From: Clostridium sp. UBA4108 | GTDB taxonomy: Bacteria; Bacillota; Clostridia; Clostridiales; Clostridiaceae | Direction: 5' to 3' | Length of the DNA: 39,839 bases | Assembly: GCA_002381695.1 (NCBI GenBank) | Contig: DFXM01000036.1 | Location: 66,925 to 106,763, forward strand | In this document: positions 1-7,511 of the stretch, piece by piece | Layout: each line of letters begins with the position of its first letter | Position numbering within the stretch: position 1 is the first letter of the stretch | The notes under the pieces: model-generated | What the model saw: the letters and a program-made list of their open reading frames with translations, nothing else | What the model was told of the DNA's origin: nothing | Database searches by the model: none | Position numbers and translations under genes: made by a program

Positions 1-27
1 AACGGTTGAGCAGTAATAATATAAAGT

Positions 28-86
28 TCTAATTAATCTAATTTTATATTTAAGCCTATTTGTATAATGTAGAAACTTAATTACAA
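28..86 (+). repeat. Dispersed intergenic repeat, copy 1
   Basis: This 59-bp block matches 8954-9012 in the same orientation (51 of 59 positions by eye). Its 40-bp core, 47-86, recurs without mismatch in reverse orientation at 39777-39816. It lies beyond the groEL terminator and contains no ORF. The rest of 1-218 holds only this repeat and two hairpins. The function of the repeat is unknown. Confidence 0.8.
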
Positions 87-121
87 CTTATATATTGTTT
101 CAATTTTATTTCTACTACGAT

Positions 122-159
122 AAAAGACATTGTGCTATCTCATTAACACAATGTCTTTT
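122..159. terminator. Terminator-like hairpin between repeat copy 1 and groEL
   Basis: A perfect 13-bp stem (122-134 with 147-159) has a 12-nt loop and an A-run/T-run at its ends, so it could act on either strand. It may end a transcript arriving from the left of the window, or a short transcript started in the repeat. Confidence 0.55.
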
Positions 160-174
160 CAATATATAATCATA

Positions 175-206
175 AAAAAGAGTACCCATCTATGAGTACT
201 CTTTTT
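175..206 (-). terminator. Intrinsic terminator of groESL
   Basis: An 11-bp stem (AAAAAGAGTAC with its complement at 196-206) lies 13 nt past the groEL stop codon and is followed by a T-run on the minus strand. Confidence 0.85.
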
Positions 207-218
207 TTGTATTTAATT

Positions 219-1847
219 CTAGTACATTCCATCCATTCCCATTCCTGGAGCTCCACCCATTGGTGCTGGATTCTTTTCAGGAATATCTACAACTGCAGCT
301 TCTGTTGTTAAGAATGTTGCTGCTACTGATGCTGCATTTTGTAATGCGCTTCTAGTAACCTTAGTTGGATCAACTATACCAGATTTGATCATATCAACAA
401 ATTCTCCTCTTAAAGCATCATATCCAACTTCTACACCTGAAGTTCTAACTCTTTCTACTATTACTGAAGCTTCATCTCCAGCATTTGTAGCTATTTGTCT
501 TAATGGCTCTTCTAATGCTTTTTTAACGATGTTTATACCAACTTGAACTTCTGATATATCAGATGTCAATTCAGAAACCGCTTCTATAGCATTAATATAT
601 ACTGTACCACCACCAGCTACTATTCCTTCCTCAACTGCTGCTTTTGTAGCTGCAAGAGCATCTTCTATTCTAAGTTTTCTCTCTTTTAATTCTGTTTCTG
701 TAGCAGCTCCAACTTTGATTACAGCTACTCCCCCTGCAAGCTTTGCAAGTCTTTCATTTAATTTTTCTCTGTCAAATTCAGAAGTTGTATCTTCTATTTG
801 CTTCTTAATTTGGTTAACTCTACTGTCTATATCAGCTTTATTTCCTCTACCATTAACTACTATAGTTGTTTCTTTAGAAATTTTTACACTTTCAGCTCTT
901 CCAAGCATTTCTACTGTAGCATCTTTTAAATCGTGGCCTAATTCTTCAGAAATAACTGTTCCACCTGTAAGTATTGCTATATCTTGAAGCATTTCTTTTC
1001 TTCTGTCACCAAAGCCTGGAGCCTTAACAGCTACACATGTAAATGTACCTCTTAATTTATTAACTACTAATGTAGCTATTGCTTCTCCCTCTACATCTTC
1101 AGCAATTATTAACAATTTCTTACCAAACTGAACTATTTGCTCAAGAACTGGTAATATTTCTTGTATATTGCTTATTTTCTTATCTGTTATTAATATATAT
1201 GGATCATCTAGATTAGCTTCCATCTTATCTGTATCTGTCACCATGTATGCACTTAAGTATCCTCTGTCAAATTGCATTCCTTCAACTACATCAAGTTCTG
1301 TTCCCATAGTTTTAGATTCTTCAACAGTAATAACGCCTTCATTGCCTACCTTTTCCATAGCTGTAGCAATTAATGCTCCTATTTCCTCATCTGATGCTGA
1401 AACAGCTGCAACTCTTGCTATATCTTCTTTTCCATCTACTTGCTTAGAATGTTTTTTAATCTCTTCAACCGCTTTATCAACTGCTAATTTGATACCGTTT
1501 CTTATTAACATAGGATTTGAGCCTGCTGTAACATTTTTTAATCCTTCTCTTATTATTGCTTGAGCTAAAACTGTTGCAGTAGTTGTTCCATCTCCAGCTA
1601 CATCATTAGTTTTATTAGCTACCTCTTTAACTAGTTGAGCTCCCATATTTTCATATGCATCCTCAAGTTCTATTTCTCTAGCTATAGTAACACCATCATT
1701 AGTTATAAGTGGTGATCCAAATTTTTTATCTAATACTACATTTCTTCCCTTTGGCCCTAATGTAACTTTAACTGTATCTGCAAGAGTGTCTACCCCTCTT
1801 TGCATTGATCTTCTTGCTTCTTCACCAAATAAAATACTCTTTGCCAT
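219..1847 (-). CDS. groEL: 60-kDa chaperonin GroEL
   Basis: This is the ATP-dependent cytosolic folding chaperonin that works with GroES. At 542 residues it has the usual length. It opens with the typical MAKSILFGEEARRSM and carries the nucleotide-binding stretch LGPKGRNVVLDK and the motif VAGDGTTTATVLAQ, whose Asp is needed for ATP hydrolysis. It ends in the flexible Gly/Met-rich tail GGAPGMGMDGMY. It is the second gene of groES-groEL, 30 nt after groES, and a strong terminator follows the stop. Control comes from the CIRCE element ahead of groES. Several antisense reading frames inside it are shadows. Confidence 0.98.
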   Translation of the reverse strand: MAKSILFGEEARRSMQRGVDTLADTVKVTLGPKGRNVVLDKKFGSPLITNDGVTIAREIELEDAYENMGAQLVKEVANKTNDVAGDGTTTATVLAQAIIREGLKNVTAGSNPMLIRNGIKLAVDKAVEEIKKHSKQVDGKEDIARVAAVSASDEEIGALIATAMEKVGNEGVITVEESKTMGTELDVVEGMQFDRGYLSAYMVTDTDKMEANLDDPYILITDKKISNIQEILPVLEQIVQFGKKLLIIAEDVEGEAIATLVVNKLRGTFTCVAVKAPGFGDRRKEMLQDIAILTGGTVISEELGHDLKDATVEMLGRAESVKISKETTIVVNGRGNKADIDSRVNQIKKQIEDTTSEFDREKLNERLAKLAGGVAVIKVGAATETELKERKLRIEDALAATKAAVEEGIVAGGGTVYINAIEAVSELTSDISEVQVGINIVKKALEEPLRQIATNAGDEASVIVERVRTSGVEVGYDALRGEFVDMIKSGIVDPTKVTRSALQNAASVAATFLTTEAAVVDIPEKNPAPMGGAPGMGMDGMY

Positions 1848-1877
1848 AATAACCCTCCTACTATTAATCTAAATTTA

Positions 1878-2162
1878 TTATTCAATAACCGCTAATATAT
1901 CTTCTTGTTTTAAAATTATATACTCTTGATCCTCAAATTTAATTTCATTTCCAGAATATTTAGAGAATAATACTTTGTCTCCTACTTTTACTTCCATTTT
2001 TATTTCTTTTCCGTTAGAAACTGTTCCTGGTCCTACTGCAACAATCTCAGCTTCTTGTGGTTTTTCTTTAGCTGCTCCCGTTAAGACAATACCGCTCTTT
2101 GTAGTTTCTATTGCCTCTAGTCTTTTAATAACAACTCTGTCACCAAGTGGTCTAATATTCAT
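1878..2162 (-). CDS. groES: 10-kDa co-chaperonin GroES
   Basis: This 94-residue protein forms the heptameric lid that caps the GroEL folding chamber. It has the standard length and family landmarks: the start MNIRPLGDRVVIKRLE, the mobile-loop region around ETTKSGIVLTGAAKEKPQ, and the C-terminal EYIILKQEDILAVIE. The ribosome site TAGGAGG lies just before the ATG. It is the first gene of the heat-shock operon; the CIRCE operator sits about 60 bp upstream, so HrcA repression relieved by heat or unfolded protein is expected. Confidence 0.97.
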   Translation of the reverse strand: MNIRPLGDRVVIKRLEAIETTKSGIVLTGAAKEKPQEAEIVAVGPGTVSNGKEIKMEVKVGDKVLFSKYSGNEIKFEDQEYIILKQEDILAVIE

Positions 2163-2220
2163 AAAAAAACCTCCTATACCTCAATGTAATATATTTTATT
2201 ATTAACTCTAATCCGTTCTA

Positions 2221-2252
2221 TTAGCACTCATCTTCATCGAGTGCTAATTATA
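2221..2252 (-). promoter_or_regulatory. CIRCE operator (HrcA site) abutting the groESL -10 box
   Basis: TTAGCACTC (2221-2229), nine bases, GAGTGCTAA (2239-2247) is a perfect CIRCE. On the minus strand the sequence immediately upstream is TATAAT (2247-2252), so bound HrcA would cover the start site. No good -35 box at 17 bp is obvious. Confidence 0.95.
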
Positions 2253-2357
2253 CTATTATAATAAAGAAATATGCTAGTATTATCAAATGTATGAATGTTG
2301 ATAAAACCTTAAAATTACGCCCTAATCTATGAATACATATGATTACCTCTTATTCTC

Positions 2358-3071
2358 TCATGATTTCTTCTTTTTTTTCTTAATTACTCTATGAAAGAAG
2401 TCTATAATTTTATTTCCTTTAAAAATTCCTATAATAAAGAGTAAAGATGCAATTATCGCAATAGTTATAACTGATGCGTAATTTTGATTATGTACTCCAT
2501 GACCAAAAAATGCTGATACAATTATCCATGGAACTCTACCGAGAGATGAATATATTATAAAATCCTTTATTGTTACTTTCGAAATTCCTGCTACATATAC
2601 TAATATATCTTTAGGTATACCAGGAATAAAGTATATAATAAATATCACAAGATTATTACTTCCAGTATCTAGTATTTTCTTGATTCTGGTAAGATTCTTT
2701 CTCTCTATCAAATTATTTATATACTTTTTACCCAAAGTTCTAGCTATATAATAACCTAGCACACTTCCAGTTATTATTCCTATTGATGATAGTATAGAAC
2801 CAAGAACTGGCCCAAACACATATCCTCCTACAATCTGCACTACTTCTCCTGGAATAAAAAATACAATAACTTGAAGTACTTGAATCAATACAAAGGCTAT
2901 CATACTATAATGACCAAAGGATAATATAAGATCCTTTAAAGCGTATGGATCTTTAAAAACAGTAAACCTATTTGAAAAATAATAGTACACCATACCTATC
3001 AATACTATTACAGCCGTCCAGATAAGTCCTTGCCATATGTATTTTTTAATACTTCTATTTTTGTTCATCAC
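2358..3071 (-). CDS. TVP38/TMEM64 (VTT/DedA-like) membrane protein
   Basis: A polytopic membrane protein of about 237 residues. The N-terminal helix spans about residues 13-32. The central region carries the VTT-family signature, with re-entrant-type segments around FFIPGEVVQIVGGYVFGPVLGS and YFIPGIPKDILVYVAGIS, and a Lys-rich C-terminal tail follows the last helix. Relatives are proposed to act in membrane-lipid movement; the substrate here is unknown. A GTG at 3069-3071 sits 8 nt from a GGGGG ribosome site, and the ATG at 3066-3068 is the alternative start. It lies 38 nt downstream of the glycosylase gene and upstream of groES on the same strand. No clear terminator was seen in 2253-2357. 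Confidence 0.85.
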   Translation of the reverse strand: MMNKNRSIKKYIWQGLIWTAVIVLIGMVYYYFSNRFTVFKDPYALKDLILSFGHYSMIAFVLIQVLQVIVFFIPGEVVQIVGGYVFGPVLGSILSSIGIITGSVLGYYIARTLGKKYINNLIERKNLTRIKKILDTGSNNLVIFIIYFIPGIPKDILVYVAGISKVTIKDFIIYSSLGRVPWIIVSAFFGHGVHNQNYASVITIAIIASLLFIIGIFKGNKIIDFFHRVIKKKKKKS

Positions 3072-3109
3072 TTAATATTCCCCCTTTATCCAGATTTTGT
3101 ACAATGCGT

Positions 3110-3994
3110 TTACTCGCCTATTTTTATATTATTTTCTCTCGCATAATAAAATAGATATTGTTGTGCGAATCCAGACAATTCCCCAAATTTCTCTCTTCCA
3201 AAAGCTCTTATTTTAGGAAGTGATACATCTGGTGCTAAGTAGAAAAATTGCATAGCTCTTTTAACCCAAACATCTACAGGAAATGCAGAGTATTTCTCCA
3301 TAGAAAACAACATTATACAGTCAGCTACTTTGGGACCAACCCCGCTAAAGCTCTGTAATCCATCATGACATTCATCATCATTACCTGACATTATATCTTT
3401 TAGATTATATTTTTTATTTTTTAAATCTTCTATAGCTTTCATTATATATTTGCTTCTAAACCCTACCCCTAAGGTATCTATCTCTTCTATAGTCGCATCT
3501 TTTAATTGATCTACACTAGGGAATGCATAATAAGTTTTCCCCTTATACTCAAGCTTACTTCCATAAGTTTTACTAATATTCTCTATAGCTCTTTTTATCA
3601 TGGGAATTCTATTATTTGCAGAAGTTATAAAGGAGATTAACATTTCAAAAGGATCTTGTTTCAATATTCTAATACCCTTCCCAAATTCCACAGCCTTCTT
3701 TAATAGTTCATCTTTACTTAATTCATCCTTTATACTTCCATAATCTCTATTCAAATCAAAATATTCACACCATATATTATTAAAGTCATCTAAATTAGTG
3801 TTATATATGATAACATCAGTGCCTCTTTTTTCAATTTCTATAACTTTACCAAAAGCCACACCTATATAATTGTCGTTTTCTTGTCTATTCCATCTAAAGC
3901 ATTGTCCACAATCAAATATATGTGGTAACTCAAAATTCCTTACATTCTTTAATATAATATTACTTTCTCCTTGTATTACTTCTGTAAAATCCAT
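3110..3994 (-). CDS. ogg: 8-oxoguanine DNA glycosylase/AP lyase, Ogg1 family (HhH-GPD)
   Basis: A base-excision repair enzyme that removes 8-oxoguanine and nicks the abasic site. The 294-residue protein has an Ogg-type N-terminal domain (DCGQCFRWN near residue 28) followed by the HhH-GPD fold. In GVGPKVADCI, Lys222 is at the position of the catalytic lysine, and PVDVW supplies the conserved Asp241. This Lys/Asp pair separates Ogg1/AlkA-type bifunctional enzymes from MutY and Nth, and no FeS cysteine cluster is present. The start ATG follows a modest AAAGG site. A hairpin at 4023-4064 separates it from the next gene upstream. AlkA-like 3-methyladenine activity cannot be excluded. Confidence 0.88.
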   Translation of the reverse strand: MDFTEVIQGESNIILKNVRNFELPHIFDCGQCFRWNRQENDNYIGVAFGKVIEIEKRGTDVIIYNTNLDDFNNIWCEYFDLNRDYGSIKDELSKDELLKKAVEFGKGIRILKQDPFEMLISFITSANNRIPMIKRAIENISKTYGSKLEYKGKTYYAFPSVDQLKDATIEEIDTLGVGFRSKYIMKAIEDLKNKKYNLKDIMSGNDDECHDGLQSFSGVGPKVADCIMLFSMEKYSAFPVDVWVKRAMQFFYLAPDVSLPKIRAFGREKFGELSGFAQQYLFYYARENNIKIGE

Positions 3995-4022
3995 TATCTA
4001 TCACAGCCTTTCAAATCAATTC

Positions 4023-4064
4023 TATAGAAATAGTGCTAAGAATATTCTCAGCACTATCTCTATA
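4023..4064 (-). terminator. Long imperfect hairpin, probable terminator of the C_GCAxxG gene
   Basis: TATAGA plus ATAGTGCT pair with AGCACTAT plus TCTATA, with small mismatches between the two blocks. It follows the stop of the 4085-4492 gene by about 20 nt. The T-run is weak, so termination may be partial and the glycosylase may be co-transcribed. Confidence 0.5.
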
Positions 4065-4084
4065 AATTATTCTTTTCACATATT

Positions 4085-4492
4085 TTATGTATTTAATTCT
4101 CTCTTGATAATTTTATCTAATATAATAGCACCCTTTTCTATAATTTTAAAGCATCTTGTTTCTTCATCTCTATATCTTTCTTTTAATTTTAAACAATTAT
4201 CTGTACTACATTCATTAATAAAGCTTTCTATAAATTCAGCTGTCAGTAACTTAACTCTATCACTTTCATGGGCTCTATCTACAGTAAATAATAATCCAAA
4301 TACTGATATAGCTCCCGTTATTACGCCACAAGTGCTCCCAACTGCCATTCCACCACCAAAGGCAGCCATAACTTTAAAAGTTTCCTTTGTAAGATTTAGG
4401 TTATATTCTTCGTTAGCAGCATATAGCATTGTTTCTGAACAGTTTAAATCATATTCCTCACTATAAAACTTTTTAACCTTATCTAATAGCAT
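4085..4492 (-). CDS. C_GCAxxG_C_C-type redox-active protein
   Basis: A 135-residue cytosolic protein resembling the C_GCAxxG_C_C family found mainly in anaerobes, whose members are thought to be redox-active and often sit near electron-transfer genes. Visible landmarks are NCSETML (Cys18), the glycine-rich AAFGGGMAVGSTCGVITGAI (Cys55), and later Cys95, Cys100 and Cys114. The usual GCAxxG core reads CGVITG here. The start at 4492 follows GGGAGGGG by four bases; a longer in-frame start at 4519 would place the ribosome site inside the gene. It lies downstream of nfnAB but behind that operon's terminator. Function is not established. Confidence 0.8.
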   Translation of the reverse strand: MLLDKVKKFYSEEYDLNCSETMLYAANEEYNLNLTKETFKVMAAFGGGMAVGSTCGVITGAISVFGLLFTVDRAHESDRVKLLTAEFIESFINECSTDNCLKLKERYRDEETRCFKIIEKGAIILDKIIKRELNT

Positions 4493-4547
4493 TATACCCC
4501 TCCCAATTATTATTAACATAATCCTTATCTTTATTTATACTATAAAA

Positions 4548-4590
4548 AAAACATCTTTAAAAGCTTTTTGCTTACTTTTAAAGATGTTTT
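4548..4590 (-). terminator. Intrinsic terminator of nfnAB
   Basis: A 16-bp stem (4548-4563 with 4575-4590) has an 11-nt loop and is followed on the minus strand by a run of Ts. It lies about 90 nt after the nfnB stop. Confidence 0.85.
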
Positions 4591-4680
4591 TATGCAATTA
4601 AGGATTTTAAATCCAAAACTTCAAATTAAGTTTCAACCCCTAAAATAGTTTTATAATATATTCTATTATTATATTTTAAC

Positions 4681-6066
4681 CTATAGATTAGAAAGTTTTT
4701 CATCTATTGCTTTTGCAGCCTTCTTACCAGCTTCCATAGCGAGTATAACTGTTGCCGCTCCTGTAACAGCATCTCCACCTGCATACACACTATCTTTTGA
4801 TGTTAATCCTGTATCTTCCTCTGCTACAATACATTTATATTTATTTATATCTAATCCTTCAGTAGTAGATGGAATCAATGGGTTCGGTGAAGTTCCTAAA
4901 GACATTATTACTGTGTCACACTCTAATATGAACTCTGAATCTTTAACTACTTGAGGTCTTCTTCTTCCTGATTCATCAGGCTCTCCAAGTTCCATTCTAA
5001 CACACTTCATACCTTTAACCCATGCATTTTCATCTCCAAGTATTTCTACTGGATTAACAAGCAAGTCCATTATTATGCCTTCTTCTTTTGCATGATGAAC
5101 CTCTTCAACTCTAGCTGGAAGCTCAGCTTCACTTCTTCTATATACTATATGTGTTTCTGAACCTAACCTTAAGGCAGTTCTAGCAGCATCCATAGCAACG
5201 TTTCCGCCGCCAACTACAGCCACTACCTTTCCTGATTTTATAGGTGTAGCATATTCATTTTTAAAGGCTTTCATCAAGTTGTTTCTTGTTAGGAATTCAT
5301 TAGCTGAAAATACTCCATTTAAATTCTCTCCTGGAATTCCCATAAATTTAGGAAGACCTGCTCCTGAACCTATAAATACAGCTTCATATTTTTCATCATT
5401 TAACAACTCATCTATTGTAACAGTTTTACCTACAACTACATTTGTCTCTATTTTAACCCCTAATTTTCTAAGGTTATTTATTTCATGTTTAACTACAGTT
5501 TCTTTTGGTAATCTAAACTCTGGAATTCCGTAAACTAAAACTCCACCTGGTTCGTGTAGTGCTTCAAATATAGTTACATCATAACCCATTTTAGCTAAAT
5601 CTCCAGCACAAGTAACTCCTGCCGGACCTGAACCTATTACGGCAACTCTTTTGTTTTTCTTTTCTATTGCTATAGTTAAGTCTAAATTATTTTCCCTAGA
5701 CCAATCTGCAACAAATCTTTCAAGTTTTCCTATAGCTACTGCTTCTCCTTTAATCCCTAATACACATTTGCTTTCACATTGCAATTCTTGTGGGCAAACT
5801 CTTCCACATACTGCTGGAAGTGCTGTGTATTTATCTAATGCCCTTGCAGCTTCTGCAAAGTCACCATTTTTTACATGTTGTATAAATTCAGGTATATCTA
5901 TAGCTACAGGACATTTAGATACGCATGGCTTATTTTTACAGTTTAGACATCTTGAAGCCTCTTGTATTGCTTCTTCATTAGTATATCCCAAACAAACTTC
6001 CTGAAAGTTTGTAGCTCTTACTTTTGCATCTTGTTCACTTATGGGAGTTCTCTTCATTCTATCCAT
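4681..6066 (-). CDS. nfnB: NfnB: large subunit of NADH-dependent reduced ferredoxin:NADP+ oxidoreductase
   Basis: With NfnA this forms the cytosolic flavin-based bifurcating transhydrogenase that couples NADH plus reduced ferredoxin to two NADPH, reversibly. The 461-residue protein starts with a GltD-like domain carrying two [4Fe-4S] ligand groups (Cys40/43/48/52 and Cys87/91/97/101). The FAD Rossmann motif is GSGPAG (145-150), and the NADPH-binding motif is VVGGGNVAMDAARTALRLGS. Length and order match NfnB or a homotetrameric glutamate synthase small subunit; the partner NfnA next door decides for NfnB. Its ATG overlaps the nfnA stop by one base (TAATG), with GGAGGG 8 nt upstream. Confidence 0.93.
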   Translation of the reverse strand: MDRMKRTPISEQDAKVRATNFQEVCLGYTNEEAIQEASRCLNCKNKPCVSKCPVAIDIPEFIQHVKNGDFAEAARALDKYTALPAVCGRVCPQELQCESKCVLGIKGEAVAIGKLERFVADWSRENNLDLTIAIEKKNKRVAVIGSGPAGVTCAGDLAKMGYDVTIFEALHEPGGVLVYGIPEFRLPKETVVKHEINNLRKLGVKIETNVVVGKTVTIDELLNDEKYEAVFIGSGAGLPKFMGIPGENLNGVFSANEFLTRNNLMKAFKNEYATPIKSGKVVAVVGGGNVAMDAARTALRLGSETHIVYRRSEAELPARVEEVHHAKEEGIIMDLLVNPVEILGDENAWVKGMKCVRMELGEPDESGRRRPQVVKDSEFILECDTVIMSLGTSPNPLIPSTTEGLDINKYKCIVAEEDTGLTSKDSVYAGGDAVTGAATVILAMEAGKKAAKAIDEKLSNL

Positions 6067-6932
6067 TACTGATTCCCTCCTCTTTTACAGTTTGCTTCAA
6101 TAGTATCCTTTGCGCATTCTTCGCTTTTATACATAGATAATCTTTTTAGTGCTTCATCAAAATTCACTTTATGTCCATCAAATTCTGGTCCGTCAACACA
6201 AGCAAATTTAGTTTCATCTCCAACTGTAATTCTACAAGCTCCACACATTCCTGTACCATCTACCATTATTGGATTCATACTTACTATGGTTTTAATGCCT
6301 AGCTCCTCTGTTAATTTACATACAAATTTCATCATTATCATTGGTCCTATTGCTATTACTAAATCATATTTTTTGCCTTCATTCTCTACTAATTCTTTTA
6401 ACTGATTTGTAACCATTCCTTTAAAACCATATGATCCGTCATCTGTTGTCACATAAACATTATCTGCCACAGATTTCATTTCTTCTTCTAAAATAACCAT
6501 TTCCTTATTTTTGTATCCCATAATTACATCAGCTTTAATTCCATTATTATGTAACCATTTTACTTGAGGATATACGGGTGCTGCTCCTACACCACCTGAA
6601 ATAAATATAATTTTTTCATTCTTTAAGCTTTCTAAATCTTCATGTAATAATTCTGAAGGCATGCCTAGTGGTCCAACAAAGTCGTAGAAGCTATCTCCTT
6701 CTTCATAATTCTGCATTTCTTTTGTAGTACATCCAATAGTTTGAACAACTATCGTAACAGTTCCATTTTCTGGATCTGTATCACATACTGTTAAAGGTAC
6801 TCTTTCACCCTTCTCATCCATTCTTATTATTATAAATTGGCCCGGTTTAGCTGATTTCGCTACTCTTGGAGCTTCAATTCTCATTAAAAAAATTGAAGGA
6901 GCTAACATTTTCTTCTCAATAATCTTATACAT
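6066..6932 (-). CDS. nfnA: NfnA: small subunit of the bifurcating ferredoxin:NADP+ oxidoreductase
   Basis: A 288-residue FAD/NAD(H)-binding subunit of the PyrK/FNR-like family, responsible for NADH oxidation in NfnAB. It contains the FAD motif region RVPLTVCD, the pyridine-nucleotide loop ISGGVGAAPVYPQ, and a C-terminal [2Fe-2S] site in VDGTGMCGACRITV plus FACVDG. Asp225, Cys230, Cys233 and Cys245 reproduce the unusual Asp/Cys3 ligand set known for NfnA. The start at 6932 follows GGAGG by 8 nt; a longer start at 6947 would engulf that ribosome site. It is the first gene after a riboswitch-like leader and is translationally coupled to nfnB. Confidence 0.93.
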   Translation of the reverse strand: MYKIIEKKMLAPSIFLMRIEAPRVAKSAKPGQFIIIRMDEKGERVPLTVCDTDPENGTVTIVVQTIGCTTKEMQNYEEGDSFYDFVGPLGMPSELLHEDLESLKNEKIIFISGGVGAAPVYPQVKWLHNNGIKADVIMGYKNKEMVILEEEMKSVADNVYVTTDDGSYGFKGMVTNQLKELVENEGKKYDLVIAIGPMIMMKFVCKLTEELGIKTIVSMNPIMVDGTGMCGACRITVGDETKFACVDGPEFDGHKVNFDEALKRLSMYKSEECAKDTIEANCKRGGNQ

Positions 6933-6990
6933 ATTACTTTCCTCCATATTAAATAATTGGTTATTTAATTTATATAATTATTACTAGTGT

Positions 6991-7008
6991 AAGCTTTTTA
7001 AAAAGCTT
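6991..7008. repeat. Perfect 18-bp palindrome in the nfnA leader
   Basis: AAGCTTTTTAAAAAGCTT reads the same on both strands. It lies 59 bp upstream of the nfnA start codon and downstream of the riboswitch terminator. It could be a protein operator or simply AT-rich chance. Confidence 0.45.
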
Positions 7009-7059
7009 TAGGTATATGAAATGAAATAACAAGTCAAAAATATGCCTTATTAAAAACAT

Positions 7060-7109
7060 AAAAAAACGGACAGTCAAAAAGCATCAAATAATACTATTTT
7101 CACCTGTCC
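7060..7109 (-). terminator. Riboswitch-controlled terminator ahead of nfnAB
   Basis: On the minus strand GGACAG (7104-7109) pairs with CTGTCC (7068-7073), with partial inner pairing, then G and seven Ts. GGACAG is also the 3' strand of the second aptamer's P1 helix, so aptamer folding and termination exclude each other, as in the glycine-activated gcvT leader of Bacillus. Confidence 0.75.
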
Positions 7110-7282
7110 TTTTATCTGAAAGATTCCCCAAATAATTTTAGGTTGCTTCTTCGATGCTCATATTGAGTCTCTCCAGGAGCGTGTCCAATTATTATTCAAA
7201 ACCTGAAAGCTTTTGAATAATCCATAGTACTATTATTCATTTCTTCTTCGGTTACCTCTAATAAAGAGGTATCTCTAATAAT
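7060..7282 (-). promoter_or_regulatory. Tandem glycine-riboswitch-like leader of nfnAB (diverged)
   Basis: Read on the minus strand, the second aptamer has CTGGAGAGAC, ATCGAAGAAGCAA, CTTTCAGATAAAAGGACAG. These match the glycine aptamer landmarks CUGGAGAGA, CACCGAAGGnGCAA and CUCUCAGGcAAAAGGACAG with a few changes. The first aptamer shows GAGATACCTC, TAACCGAAGAAGAAA and CTTTCAGG, then TTGGAC. The order, the short linker and the downstream GGACAG...CTGTCC-T7 terminator follow the tandem gcvT architecture. The only gene behind it is nfnA. Ligand identity is inferred. A covariance search is the decisive test. Confidence 0.75.
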
Positions 7283-7316
7283 TTTCATTCACACAATATT
7301 TATTTTTATCACTTAT

Positions 7317-7345
7317 ATTCTATAATTTTAAATAAATTTAGTCAA
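7317..7345 (-). promoter_or_regulatory. Promoter of the nfnAB leader
   Basis: TTGACT (7340-7345), 17-bp spacer, TAGAAT (7317-7322) on the minus strand. The predicted start, near 7310, lies just upstream of the first aptamer. Confidence 0.75.
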
Positions 7346-7470
7346 CCTCTTTAAAAATCATTATCAAAATATTTCAAATTATTTTGATATTCTTCTATTC
7401 TTTTTTTATTTTTTTAATTGAATTCTAGCCTTTATCACTTCATATTATTAGTTGTTCCAATATGTAAGTG

Positions 7471-7503
7471 AATAAACTGCAAACATTAAGCCTACAGTTT
7501 ATT
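7471..7503. terminator. Hairpin after the alcohol dehydrogenase gene
   Basis: AATAAACTG pairs with CAGTTTATT around a 15-nt loop, 8 nt past the dehydrogenase stop. The T-run is on the plus-strand side, so as a minus-strand terminator it is weak. Apart from this hairpin and the nfnAB promoter and leader, nothing else was seen in 6933-7511. Confidence 0.4.
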
Positions 7504-7511
7504 TTTTAGTA

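Noticed and set aside
715..1563. Plus-strand ORFs inside groEL
   Set aside because: They are antisense shadows of a fully conserved gene and lack ribosome sites or recognisable products.
3870..4466. 198-codon plus-strand ORF across the glycosylase start and the C_GCAxxG gene
   Set aside because: It runs antisense to two recognised genes and through a hairpin, and its composition is that of a reverse-complement frame.
4681..6066. nfnB as a glutamate synthase small subunit (gltD)
   Set aside because: No glutamate synthase large subunit is adjacent, and the overlapping partner is a clear NfnA with the Asp/Cys3 cluster site.
7060..7282. nfnAB leader as a T-box or lysine riboswitch
   Set aside because: There is no T-box TGG motif or specifier loop and no lysine-aptamer GGAGGGCTAT motif, whereas paired CCGAAG, TTTCAG and GGACAG elements fit the glycine pattern.
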